A program made the position numbers and the translations under genes. The notes beneath the pieces were generated by a model that was not told where the DNA came from, ran no database searches, and saw only the letters and a list, made by a program, of their open reading frames with translations. Positions 1 to 9,825 of a DNA stretch of 64,000 nt are shown piece by piece. The first letter of the stretch is position 1, and every line of letters starts with the position of its first letter. The DNA is from Cyanophora paradoxa (Eukaryota > Glaucocystophyceae > Cyanophorales > Cyanophoraceae), in contig QPMI01000062.1 of assembly GCA_004431415.1 (NCBI GenBank), forward strand, positions 248,001 through 312,000, written 5' to 3'.

Positions 1-1589
1 GTCTTTCTCTAGGTCTCCTCTCCACCCCGGACCCCTCCGTGTATCGTTAGAGCCCCGTGTTTCGAACTAGCCTTGTACAACTGAGATTGTTGCCGATATC
101 GATATCGATAATTCTGATCAAACGAAAATCCTGCGACTAAAATTATGCGATGTTCAAGAGCCACGGTTTTCAACGGGTTGGACCGCGTGCGTGGGATGCC
201 ATGACTCAGCGATGCATGCACTGCCGCGGGCCGCACGGCTGGAGACTCTCGGACATGGCTCTGACTCTCAGTGAGACTGCGCGTACTACAACTTGCCAAG
301 TTGGCAAGGCTACCGTACGGTAGTTGGTTCATGGTGCCCGGCGGCCAGTTGACCAATGTGACACTGACAGCCAGTCGGAACAGCTGGGAAAGAAAGTTAG
401 AAAACTCGGAAGGACTATAGCTAAAGCTCAGCCCTGGCAGGGCCTACTGCCAGGCTGGTAGTGGCTTCGAATTCCGAAGCCCTTGAAGCTCGGAATTTCG
501 AAGCTTCCAAGTTCGAGAAATTGACTCAGTGACTCTCTAAACACGAAATGTACACGCTGCACTTGCAGCTGCCGCAGTGCCACGGTGCCGTAACTTGAAA
601 AGCAAATGATGGTGCACTGGGCTACGCCCCGCGGACTGCTTACAAAGCTTGGAAGCCCTACCCGAACCTATATCTAGGCCTTACTACCCGAACCTATATC
701 TAGGCCTTAATTAATAATTGCTATACATTGCAAGGGGGGGTACCCCCTCCCTTGCTCCCCTGGTGAGTTGGTGCGGCGTACTTTCTGTGTTAGCAATTTT
801 TGTAAGATGCGATTCTTTGCATGCGCTCTCGTATAGGTGTGATCGCATCGTAGCCGCTGCGAGCGGCGAAAAACAATGCAAGGGCGGGGCTGCGCAAACA
901 TGTCGAAGCCGCTCCTCACCTGCTATTGCTATATGCGCCGGACCACGTGCTCCTGAATGCTCTCAATGCGCTCTACAAACTCTGTCATACATGCCTGGGC
1001 TCGAGAAGCGGCGTGTGGCGCGCTAGGCCGCCTCAAGTACCTGTTGTACCGGGCGCCGGAAAAAAGTGCTCCTGAGAGTTTCAGGCGATTGCTGGGTACA
1101 CATGCCAGAGCCCGGCCCAGAGGTCGAGGTCGCGGGGCCGAGCATCCGCATGCGGAGCGCGCGCCGGAGCGGCGCGCCCGCAACGTCGCGTTCCGGTGCG
1201 CTTCCGGCTGCGGCCTCGGCGGCGACACCTGCACCGTGCGGGAACAGCCGCGGATGCGCTCCTGGTGGCGAATGCGGGCACAGCCGCTCCTGGTGGCGGA
1301 GAGCGCCGCGAGAGTGCAGGAAGAAGGCGCCCGAGACGCCGCGACGCCGGCTGTGTGCGCGCCCGCGGCCGCGGCGTTTTGCCAACGCTCTCGGTTTCTG
1401 ATGGACTCCGATTCATGATCGAGCAGACTCCAGCTCGATGTTGTCAAGCTCTTCAAGCGCGGTTCAAGCACGGGGCGGGTCGCCACTTGCACGCCTCGGC
1501 CCACGTATGCGTGGCTTGAACCGCGGCCGGCGTTCCGTAGCAGAGTGTGGCGGCCGCGGCGTCGCAGCATTCGCAGCTGCTCCTAGTAC
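1..1589. other. Left-edge region with no supported gene
   Basis: Open frames occur on both strands here, but none gives a recognisable protein. Translations around 930-1570 are arginine- and alanine-rich in several overlapping frames at once, which is what GC-rich non-coding DNA produces. The first 720 bases are clearly less GC-rich than the rest and resemble other intergenic stretches of the window. A gene fragment with unfamiliar sequence cannot be excluded. Confidence 0.5.
658..709. repeat. 26-bp perfect direct repeat, two copies
   Basis: The unit at 658-683 is repeated without change at 684-709. It contains a TATATCTAGG core. It lies in a low-GC intergenic stretch. No function can be assigned. 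Confidence 0.9.
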
Positions 1590-2110
1590 GTCGCGTCGGG
1601 CTAGGCCCCGCCCCTGCGCCGCGGCTGTCCGGGGCGAGCTGACGCCTCGGCCCTGCGCAGGCTATGCGCAGGGCCGGCGCCACCTGCCCCTCCGCCCGCT
1701 TCCCCGCCCGCCGCCCTGCCGGCTGCCTCAGCGTCATCGACTCCAGGTTCGCTCCGCCGCTGCTGCCGCGCACCTGGCCCGGCCGCCCCCGCTGGGCCCC
1801 GCCCCCGCACGGCCGCTGTCCGGGGCGAGCTGACGCCTCAGCTCTGCGTATGTGCAGGCTATGCGCAGGGCCGGCGCCACTTGCCCTCCGCCCGCTTCCT
1901 CGCCCGCCGCCTCGCCGGCTGCTTCAGCGTCGTCGACTCCAGGTTCGCCCGCCGCTGCTGCCGCGCACCTGGCCGGCCGCCCCGCTGGGCCCCGCCCCGC
2001 ACGGCTGCTGTCCGGGGCGAGCTGACGCCTCAGCTCTGCGTATGTGCAGGCTATGCGCAAGGCCCGGCGCCACCTGCCCCTCCGCCCGCTTCCCCGCCCG
2101 CCGCCGCCTT
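1590..2110. repeat. Tandem repeat of about 191 bp, about 2.7 copies
   Basis: The string CTGTCCGGGGCGAGCTGACG recurs at about 1625, 1816 and 2008, giving a period of 191-192 bp. The following sequence (a GGCTATGCGCA motif, CGCCCGCTTCC, then GACTCCAGGTTCGC) is repeated with small substitutions and indels. Long overlapping open frames in this block reflect the repeat and its GC content. They do not match a known protein. The unit could be an expanded intron-like or satellite sequence. Confidence 0.85.
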
Positions 2111-2214
2111 CGCCTGCCTGCCTGCCTGATGCCGCCGCCCGCGACGCCACCCCACCTGCCCGCCTCGCGACCCCGCCCGCCTCGCCCGGCCGCCCGCCTT
2201 GCCTCTCTGCCCCC

Positions 2215-2252
<38 letters not shown>

Positions 2253-2656
2253 CCCTCCCACACACACACACCCTAAGTACCCTGCAATGTGTACCAGTAC
2301 CCCCCCTTGCACCTCCGCGCGCGGCCCGCACTTGCCGATCTTGCACAGGGCTGGGCGCGCGCGGTCTGCTAGTACAAGTGCCGCAGTGCCCAGTGGCAGT
2401 GCTGCCGTTTTGCGTAGCTGACATGCAAGATCTCTATACACTGATCATGATCGGGTCGCCCGGCGGCCTTGCAGGTCCAGGCTCCGGCGACCGTCGGACC
2501 TCGAGGTCCGAGGCGCCGACGATCTTGTCAAGGGGCGCCGGGGCGGCTACTGCGCGTGCGAGTGCGCGCCGGCTCCGTCGCCAGCCTCCGCATCGACGGC
2601 GTACTTGGCCGCCGCCCCCGCCGCCCCCGGCGTGGCCCCTGCGGGGCCCCCCACGC
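2111..2656. other. Intergenic, with poly-C run
   Basis: This stretch separates the tandem repeat from the end of the ammonium transporter. A nearly pure C run occupies about 2216-2249 and is followed by a short CA run. No gene is supported. Confidence 0.6.
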
Positions 2657-5275
2657 TCACGCCCGCTCAGGCGAGGCGAGGGGCCGGGGCGCGCTGGCGT
2701 CGGGGGGCCCGTTGATGGGGACGACGACGGCGTTGCCGCTGAGGCGGCGGTCGGGGGCGGCGGGGGCGACGAGGAGGCCGCCGTGGGTGGAGCCCTCGCG
2801 GTCGGCCTCGGCCTTCTCGAGGATCTCCTGGAACTGCTCGCTGAGCCCCCCGTGCTTGCTCCGGTCCATCCCCTCGCTCTCCATCCACGGGGGCACGCGG
2901 ATCGCCAGCGTGCACTTGGCCGCCAGGAAGACGGCCGCCGTGTTGCACAAGGCCCAAGCCGCGATCACCACCACGCCCAGGAACTGACCCGCAGGCGCCC
3001 CGCGCAGTCAGACCGCGCCCCGCCGAGGCTCGAGACCGCTGATTCAGCAGGATAGGCTGACCTGGACGCCGACCATGGCGCTGCCGCCGTAGAAGATGCC
3101 CTTGTGGCCGTCCAGGGCCGCGCCGTAGACCTCGACGACGTGCTCGGGCTTGGCGAACCAGGCGACAGTGACGAGGGCGAGCATGCCGCTGCACCCGTGC
3201 ACCGCGAACGCGTCCACCACCTGGCGGGGCGCTCGGCCGGGGCGGGGCGGGAGGGCCGGGGCGGGGCGGGGCGGACGTCGTCGACTTTGGCGCGGAGGAC
3301 GAGCTTGGAGGCGCCGAAGTAGGCCCACGAGGCGACGAATCCGGCCACGATGCCAGCCCACGGCTCGATCACCGCGCACCCCGACGTCGACACCTGCACC
3401 CGGGCCCCGCCCGCTCGCCTACCCCCGGGGGGCGAGGCGGGGGCTGGGGCGGGGGCGGGGCGGGGCGGGGCGGACGACGAGGCCGGCGAGGATGCAGTTG
3501 TTCATCTGCGGCGGGGGCGGTGAGGCGGGGTCGGGCGGGGGTCTCGGGGGGCCGCCCCGCGCCGCAGCGCGCGCACCGTGCCGAGGTCCCACACCTTCAT
3601 GAAGAGTTTGCTGCGCCCGCCCCTCAGCCCGAGGCGGAGGGGGCGAGGCGGCGGCGCGCGGCGGGGCGGGCCGGCCGGCACCTGATGAGGAGGCCCGTGC
3701 AGGCGCCCGTGCCGGCGGCGAGGGTCGTCTGGGGAGCCCCCGGCGTCACGGGCGTCACGGGCGGGGCGGGGCGGGGCGGGACGGACGACGACGGCGACGC
3801 GGCCGGCGACGACTGTGATGCGCGACGTCGCGTCGGCGCCGTGCAGCAGCAGCGTCGACCCGCAGTTGAACGCTGCGGCGGCGCCCCGCCCCGTCAGCTC
3901 CAGGGCGGGGCGGGGCGGGGCGGGGCGGGGCGGGGCGGGGCGGGGCGGGGCGGGGCGGGACCGTAGAAGCCGGTCCAGAGGATGAAGACGCCCGTCGTCT
4001 GCCACATCGCCGAGTACCTGCCCGAACGAGGCGCCCCGTCGGGGGCCGAGCCGCGGGAGGGAGGGAGGGACGACGGAGGGGGGGGCAGGGCCGCCCGCAC
4101 TGGGGGACGGCGTTGGGGCGGCGCGTCTGCGGGTCGAAGCGGCCGAGGCGAGGCCCCACGAGGATCGCCGCGGCGAGCGCCGAGAAGCCCCCGACCATGT
4201 GCACCACGCCCCCGCCGGCGAAGTCGAGCAGGCCCGAGCCGCCCAGCTTGGCCAGGTTGGCGGGGCGGAACGCGCTCAGCCAGCTGCCGCCGGCCTGCTG
4301 CTAAGCCGCGGCGGGGGACGGGAGGGGAGAAGGCGCCGGCGCGCGCGGGCACCCGGTGGGGCTCCAGACCCAGTGGACGACGACGGGGTACACCCACGCC
4401 GAGGAGAGGAAGCTGTACACGAGGTAGGCCTGCAGCCCGAGGGTCAGGGGCGCGCGCCAGGCGCAGGGCCGGGGCGGGGGCGGGGCGGGCCTCGAAGCTG
4501 ATGCGCTCGGCGACGGCGCCGGAGACGATGGTGGCGCAGGTCGCCGAGAAGGCCCACTGGAAGAACCAGAAGGCGTACGAGTCGCCCCCGCCGAACGACG
4601 TCCCCCCCGCCGCGCTGATCGCGTAGTCCCCCACGCCGCTGCCGCGGGCGAGCGCCGTCAGCCGGGCGGCGGCCGGCTCCGGGGGGGAAAGGGGCGTACA
4701 CGAAGGCGTTGCCGGCGTCCGCGGAGCCGCCGTAGGCGATGCCGTACCCCACCAGGTACCACGCGATGGAGCCCAGGGCCGCTGGGGGGAGCGTGAGGGG
4801 CTTCAACAACGCGTGGCGCATTCCCGACGCCGCAGGAGGGGCGAGGGGGCGGGGCGGGGCGCGGGGGCACCGTCGATGACGTTCTTCATGAGGACGTTGC
4901 GCAGGTTCTTGGCCCTGCCGCACGCCGTCAGGCCGCGACCGGCCGCCCGCCCCGCGGCCCCCGCGCGGCGCTTCGCCCGGAAGCTTGCGCGCGCGTGCTC
5001 ACCGCACGCAGCCGGCGGTGAGTGCCTGCAGGCCAGGGCCGGCGGTCGGTGAGGGGGCCGAGGAATCGCAGGGGAGAGCTGGGCGGGCGGGCGCGCACGC
5101 AGAATCCGGCCTGGAGGAAGAAGACGAGCATCCCGTTGAGGAGGAGCCACGCGTGGTCATCCTCCACCTCGAACCTCCCCTTCGCCGACGCCGCCGTCTG
5201 CGCCGCCGAGGCCGCCGCCTCCACCGCACTCAGCCGCTCCTCCAGGATCGAGCTCAGACACGAGATCTGGCCATG
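2657..5275 (-). CDS. AMT: Ammonium transporter (AMT/MEP/Rh family)
   Basis: This is a multi-exon gene for a membrane channel that takes up ammonium. Exons read in order from the right. They include [16 protein letters not shown] (first helix), [30 protein letters not shown], then [20 protein letters not shown] with the family's [25 protein letters not shown] carries the pore signature, and [47 protein letters not shown] and KGIFYGG follow. Helix order matches AMT1-type proteins. The C-terminal tail after the last helix is about 75 residues and polar, ending at the TGA at 2657. Introns are 40-90 nt and several contain GGGCG pentamer tracts when read on the + strand, for example 3903-3957. The exact start codon is unclear: the reading frame is open to about 5275, but no in-frame ATG is seen in that exon, so a small 5' exon may be missing. 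Confidence 0.95.
3903..3957. repeat. (GGGCG)n pentanucleotide microsatellite in an AMT intron
   Basis: About eleven perfect tandem copies of a GGGCG pentamer lie between two AMT exons. On the coding strand it reads as a CCCCG-rich tract between donor and acceptor. Shorter versions recur in introns throughout the window. Confidence 0.9.
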
Positions 5276-6094
5276 GCGCGCCCAAGAGCCCCATCAGTAC
5301 CGAGCAGCGGGGAGAAGCGAACCTACGCTTAAAGCGGCGCGCGGTCGGCCACGGCTATCAAGAGCTTCCGGCGCGCGCGTTTGTTTGGGACGATCTAGAT
5401 CTAAATTGGCTGCAGCTGCTGTGGCGCCGCTCCAGTGACGATGTAACTTAGCACAGTTCCCTGCGCGCGCGCGCGCTGCAGTTGAGGCCCCCGCGTGCCC
5501 GTGCGACCAGCCTGCTCCGACCAGCGCCCTGTAGCTCAATGCGAATATATATACTGCGCACCCGCGCATCGATTGTCGGCAGCGCCGCGGCAGCGGCGAG
5601 CGTCGCCGGGCAGGACATCTAAACCAGATTTCGCTGCTGCTCGGCTGAGAGAGGTGGCGCGGCTTCTTTGCAGCAGCTCTCCCAGAGTATAACTTGCGGA
5701 GGGAGAGGCCCGGAGAGCGTAGCCTCTGCTGTCGGCTGCAGATCGGCGCACGCGCGTAACGAGCCAGCAGCAACGTTTCGCATATATAGCATCCATCGAT
5801 GCTCTGGGCATCCAGAGCATCGATGCGCAATTATCGACACGAATGGGCGGCGGCTCTCCCGCTTTTTTTCGACGCCGGGACGAGTACAGCATCATTGTCG
5901 CGGCGAGCCTTCACCTGTAGCTGACGCTCAGCTACCAGTAGCAGTGTGCTCGTATTCGCTCGGCCCAGCGCTCGTTCGTACGGCTCAAGCTCTTTCAGCT
6001 GCGGCCGAGGCATCACCTGCACCTGAGCGGCTGCATAGGGGCACCTGGCCGCACGCACCCTCCGCAGCAGCGGCCGGATCTTTCATCAGAAACC
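5276..6094. promoter_or_regulatory. Divergent intergenic region, AMT / F-box gene
   Basis: About 0.8 kb separates the 5' ends of two diverging genes. GC content is lower than in coding DNA. It holds TATA-like strings (AATATATATAC near 5544, CATATATAGC near 5781) and a perfect hairpin at 5794-5825. No convincing coding exon is seen, although the missing first exon of the ammonium transporter could lie at its left end. Confidence 0.5.
5794..5825. repeat. Perfect inverted repeat, 14-bp arms, 4-nt loop
   Basis: The arm CATCGATGCTCTGG at 5794-5807 is followed by loop GCAT and then the exact reverse complement at 5812-5825. It lies just downstream of a TATA-like stretch in the region between two diverging genes. 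It may be a protein binding site or a cruciform or RNA hairpin. Confidence 0.9.
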
Positions 6095-8095
6095 ATGAGC
6101 TGTGATAACACGGCGGCCGCCGAGCCCCCGAGCCCGCTGTTGGATGAGCTGCTGGTTCTCGTCTTCCAGAGCGAGCCGCTCGCGTCGGAGCCCGTGGAAA
6201 CGCGGGTTGACCTCGTTTGCAAGCAGTGGCGCCGTGTTAGACAAGAGCGGTGCGCTGCGGCCTGCAAACTCCGTCGCCCACTGGGACCTGAGTCGGACCT
6301 CGGCTGGGCACCTCTGCGCAGGTGCACGCTGAGGCTGGACGTGGCGTTGAACTCCGCACGGTTCGCTTCCGTGCACTGGTGCTTCGGCTGCCCTCCGCCG
6401 ATGGGTTCACTCAAGCTCGGCGCGGGGCGCGTGTCCGCGTGCAGCGGGGCGAGCGACGGGGATTGGCGGCGCTTCGCCGAAGACTTGGGCCTCGACGACG
6501 CCGACGCGGCGGAGCTCAGGGGCCGCGCACGCGCCGCCCTCGCGCCGGAGGCCGCCGCGGGGAGGCTCGGGGAGAGCAGCAGCGCGGGGGCGCACCGCGT
6601 GCAGCTCGTCGTGTACGGCCTCGGCTCCGAGCGGGACCTCGCCGAGCTCGCCTCGGTGCTGCGCGCCGCCCCGCCGGCCCTCACCCGCCTCCGCCTCTGG
6701 GCGCCCCTCATCGCGGCCGGCGCGCCCGAGCGCTGCGACCTGCAGCGGCTGCTCGCGCCGGCCCTCGCGGGGCCCGGGTGGACCCGCGCCTCGCCGAGCT
6801 CCACGTCTCGTGCGCCGCCGGCGCCCTCGCCCCGCGTTCCCCCACTCCGTGCGCCCGCCGCGCGCCCCGCCCGCCCAGCCGGAGCCCTCTCACGCCGAGG
6901 CCGCAGGCCCCCCTCTTCCCGGGGCTCGCCGTGCTGGGGGCGCGCCTGACGGCGCTGGAGGGCGCCGGGGCGGACCTGGAGCGGATGGCGGGCGCGCCGG
7001 CCCTGCGCGCCATCGGCGAGCTCGACCTCTTCAGCTTCGGGGGGCGCGCGGCGGACGTCGAGGGCGCCCTCCAGCACCTCGCCTCCCGCCGCCTCGCCTG
7101 CCGCTCCCTCACCCTCCCTTACATCGCCGCCTGCGACGAGCCGCTCGCGGAGCGCCTGCGGGGCGCCCTCGCGGCGGTCTTCCGCCCGCTCTGCTGCGGG
7201 GCGGGGCCGGCGCGCCTCGCCCTCGTCCCCTCGGGCCTCACCGCCCTCCCCGACTTCTGGAACGCCGTCCGCTTCGAGGGGCTCCAGGAGTGAGCGCCCC
7301 GCCCCGCCCCCCCGCCCCCCGCCGCCCCGCCGCCTCTGCCGGGCCCCGAGCCGCGCTCCGGGCGCGCGCGTGGGCAGGCTGCGGCTCGGGGTGCACGAGC
7401 TGCGGGTGCTGCGCAAGCAGCCGTCGGGCGAGGTCGTCGACCACTGCGCCGGCTCGAGCTGCGCGGCGACCCTCGCCAGCACCCTGCCCCTCCTCCGCCG
7501 CGTCGCCGGTGCCCCTTTCTTTCCCCCTCATCCGCCGCCCTGACTCGGCGGCGCGCGCGGCAGAGGAGGCGGCGGCGACGCTGCGGCGGCTCGCCATCCA
7601 CGAGCTCGACCTCGTCCGCTCCGACGCCCCCGCCGAGTCAGGCGAGGCCGCCCCGGCCCCCGCCCCCCGCCCCCCGCGTGCGAGACGAGGCGGGGCGCAG
7701 CGGAGGCGGCGGTGGAGGAGCTCGTGGCGGTGCTGAGGCGGCTCCCCGCGCTGGGCGAGCTCGAGCTCGTGCTGTGCGTCAGGGACCGCCCCCGCTGGCC
7801 CGGCCCCGCCCTCGCCCGCCTCTTCCACGAGATCGCCGGCGACGCCCGCCTGCTCCGCGCCGCCCGCCTCCGCGAGGTCCACCTCCTCAACTACCGGTAC
7901 GGCACGCCCGAGCGGCGCGCCGTCGAGGCGGCCGCCGCGCTGCTGCGCGCCCGCGAGGCCGAGGCCGACGAGGAGGCGGAGCGGGAGGCGACGGCCGGCG
8001 CCGCGGCAGCCGCCCCGGCCGCTGCCGGCCCCGGCGCCCTCGGCGATCGCCAAGGCCGGCTGCAGGCAGAGGCCCATGACCCCATGGCCCACTAG
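6095..8095 (+). CDS. F-box-like protein with leucine-rich C-terminal region (copy 1)
   Basis: The ATG at 6095 opens a frame whose first 50 residues look like a degenerate F-box (PSPLLDELLVLVFQ...VDLVCKQWRRVRQERC). This motif binds Skp1 in SCF ubiquitin ligases. The rest is leucine-rich, with LRR-like segments such as LARLRLWAPL-type strings, IGELDLFSFGG and LAIHELDLVRSD. Introns are inferred from frame continuity: one donor follows the segment ending GLQE near 7290, with the acceptor near 7378 giving LRLGVHELRVL; another runs about 7509-7562. The C-terminal exon has ELVAVLRRLPALGELELVL and then an acidic alanine-rich tail ending at the TAG at 8093. It is more divergent than the four other LRR-type F-box genes in this window, but the overall design is the same. 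The substrate is unknown. Confidence 0.6.
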
Positions 8096-8337
8096 TTGCG
8101 AAGTTAGAACGTCAAGGAATTCGAAGTGCACATGTACGAGCCTACTACGAGGTATTTGAAAAAGAACATCTGAAAAAGACAGTTGTACATGTATGTACAG
8201 GCCCGGCCTACGGCACAGGTGGCGAATGAAAGAAAAGCTGAAAGCAAAGAAGCCCTAGGGGGACGAGGGCGCCGGGAGGGGCCGGCGAGGGCCCGCCCTT
8301 CTCCCCGGGGCGGGTCGGGGCGCGGGCTCAGAGGCAG

Positions 8338-9734
8338 CCGCCGAAGTGGGCGATGAGCCTGGGGGCCGTCTTGCGGCGGGCGCCCGAGGCCATGAAGAGG
8401 TCGAGGGCGGAGAGGCCCCCGCCCCCGTCGGAGCAGCCCGAGTCCGAGTCCGACCCGGAGCCGAAGTCCCGCGTCCGCAGCTCCTTCGGCCCGCAGAAGC
8501 TGCCCGCAGGCCCAGGGGTCAGCTAGGCGCGGCGCGGCGACGCGGGGCGGGCGCGGGCGGGCGGGCACCGGCGGTCGATGCAGCGGCGCATCTTGTACTT
8601 CCTCGCGCGGCTCTTCAGCTGCTCGTGGCGCCCGCTCTCGACCAGGCCCGCCAGCCGCCTGTGGCCCGCCTCGCCGCCGGGGATCTGCGCGTGCGACGCG
8701 TCAGGCGCCCTCGAGCTCGAGGCGGCCCCGGGCCGCCGCCCGTCAGACCTTGGCGCCCTCCTCGGCGCTGTGGTTCTCGTCCATCGCCAGGTCGGAGACG
8801 GCGCAGTAGCCCGAGGCGTCGCGCAGGTGGCGCAGCAGCTGCTCGTCCGGCACGCGGTCGCCTGCGGCGCGGCCCGCGTGCGGGCCGTCGGCGGCGGCAG
8901 CTGCGCGCGGGAGGCGATCGATGCGCACCAGCCCCGGCGGCGGAGCGAAGCAGGACGCGCCAGGCCCACGCGATCGCGGGCCCCGGCTCACAGAACGTCA
9001 TGCTGTAGCTCCCTTCGACCTGCTTCCACTCGATCTTGACGGGCTCGCTCTCTGCGCGCGTACGCGGAGGACCCACGTCAATGCCTCGTGCATTCGCGCT
9101 TGCAAGCGGTTGCGGCGCACGTTTGTAGGTCTCAGAAAGATCGCATCGGAAAGGAATCGCCTGCGCATGGAACACATGCGCGCCTGCCCCGGTGAGCGAC
9201 TGACGGGGTTCCGCGGCGGTGGCGCCGAGAGGGAACGACCTTCATGTCTTCAGCAGCGTCGGCGAGGACGAACAGCGCCTCGTTGGCGCGCTCGTACGCG
9301 CCCGCGGGCACGCCAGATGCGCGGGAGAGCTCCAGAACCTGGATCCCGAAAAGCAACTTAGTCGGGCGCCGTGCGCGCGATCGATATCGCTTACAGCTGT
9401 AATAATTGGCTTGAACTTTTTGAAGAAGCAAACGACAGCCTCGCCCTGCTCCTCATAACCTGCGCATGCCGCGCGTCGCATGAGATGCTCTGCGCGGCCG
9501 GCCGGCCGCTGGCGCCGCGCTGTCGTACGTGCCGTCGTGCCAATCCGCGTCTACTAAGCCGGCGACTTCCTTTACTTGGCCTTTCAGGTCCTTCTTCAGC
9601 GCCTTGACGTCGGAAAGCGCCGTCCAGCACCCGTCCGACACGCCGACGACCTTCTTCGGCGCGCGGGGCTTTGATGCCGCACGCGGCCGCTTCTTGCCGG
9701 CCACAGGGACGGCGCTGGGGGCGCTGGAAGCCAT
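8338..9734 (-). CDS. Hypothetical multi-exon gene, basic N-terminus and Ser/Asp-rich C-terminus
   Basis: I do not recognise the family. The start is the ATG at 9734, giving a lysine- and proline-rich N-terminus (KKRPRAASKPRAPKKVV) that could be nuclear. Later exons read LFGIQVLELSRASGVPAGAY followed by ANEALFVLADAAEDMKVV, then VKIEWKQVEGSYSMTF, DEQLLRHLRDASGYCAVSDL, an exon with KSRARKYKMRRCIDRR, and a last exon from about 8510 beginning FCGPKELRTRDFGSGSDSDS. The stop is at 8338. GT or GC donors and AG acceptors join these in frame. Its start codon lies only 91 bp from that of the F-box gene at 9826, which is divergent. A decayed copy of its 5' end sits at 12540-12778, upstream of the next F-box gene. 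Confidence 0.65.
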
Positions 9735-9825
9735 CGCGCCGGTTTTTGTCAACTTTTTGTCAAGTTTTTGAATCGAGCGGGGTACAGCAGCCCGCTTGCC
9801 AATCGAGCGGCAGCTGCAGCTGCAG

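Noticed and set aside
1664-3055. 463-codon plus-strand frame
   Set aside because: It crosses the 191-bp tandem repeat, the poly-C run and the antisense of the ammonium transporter. The protein is Pro/Arg low complexity.
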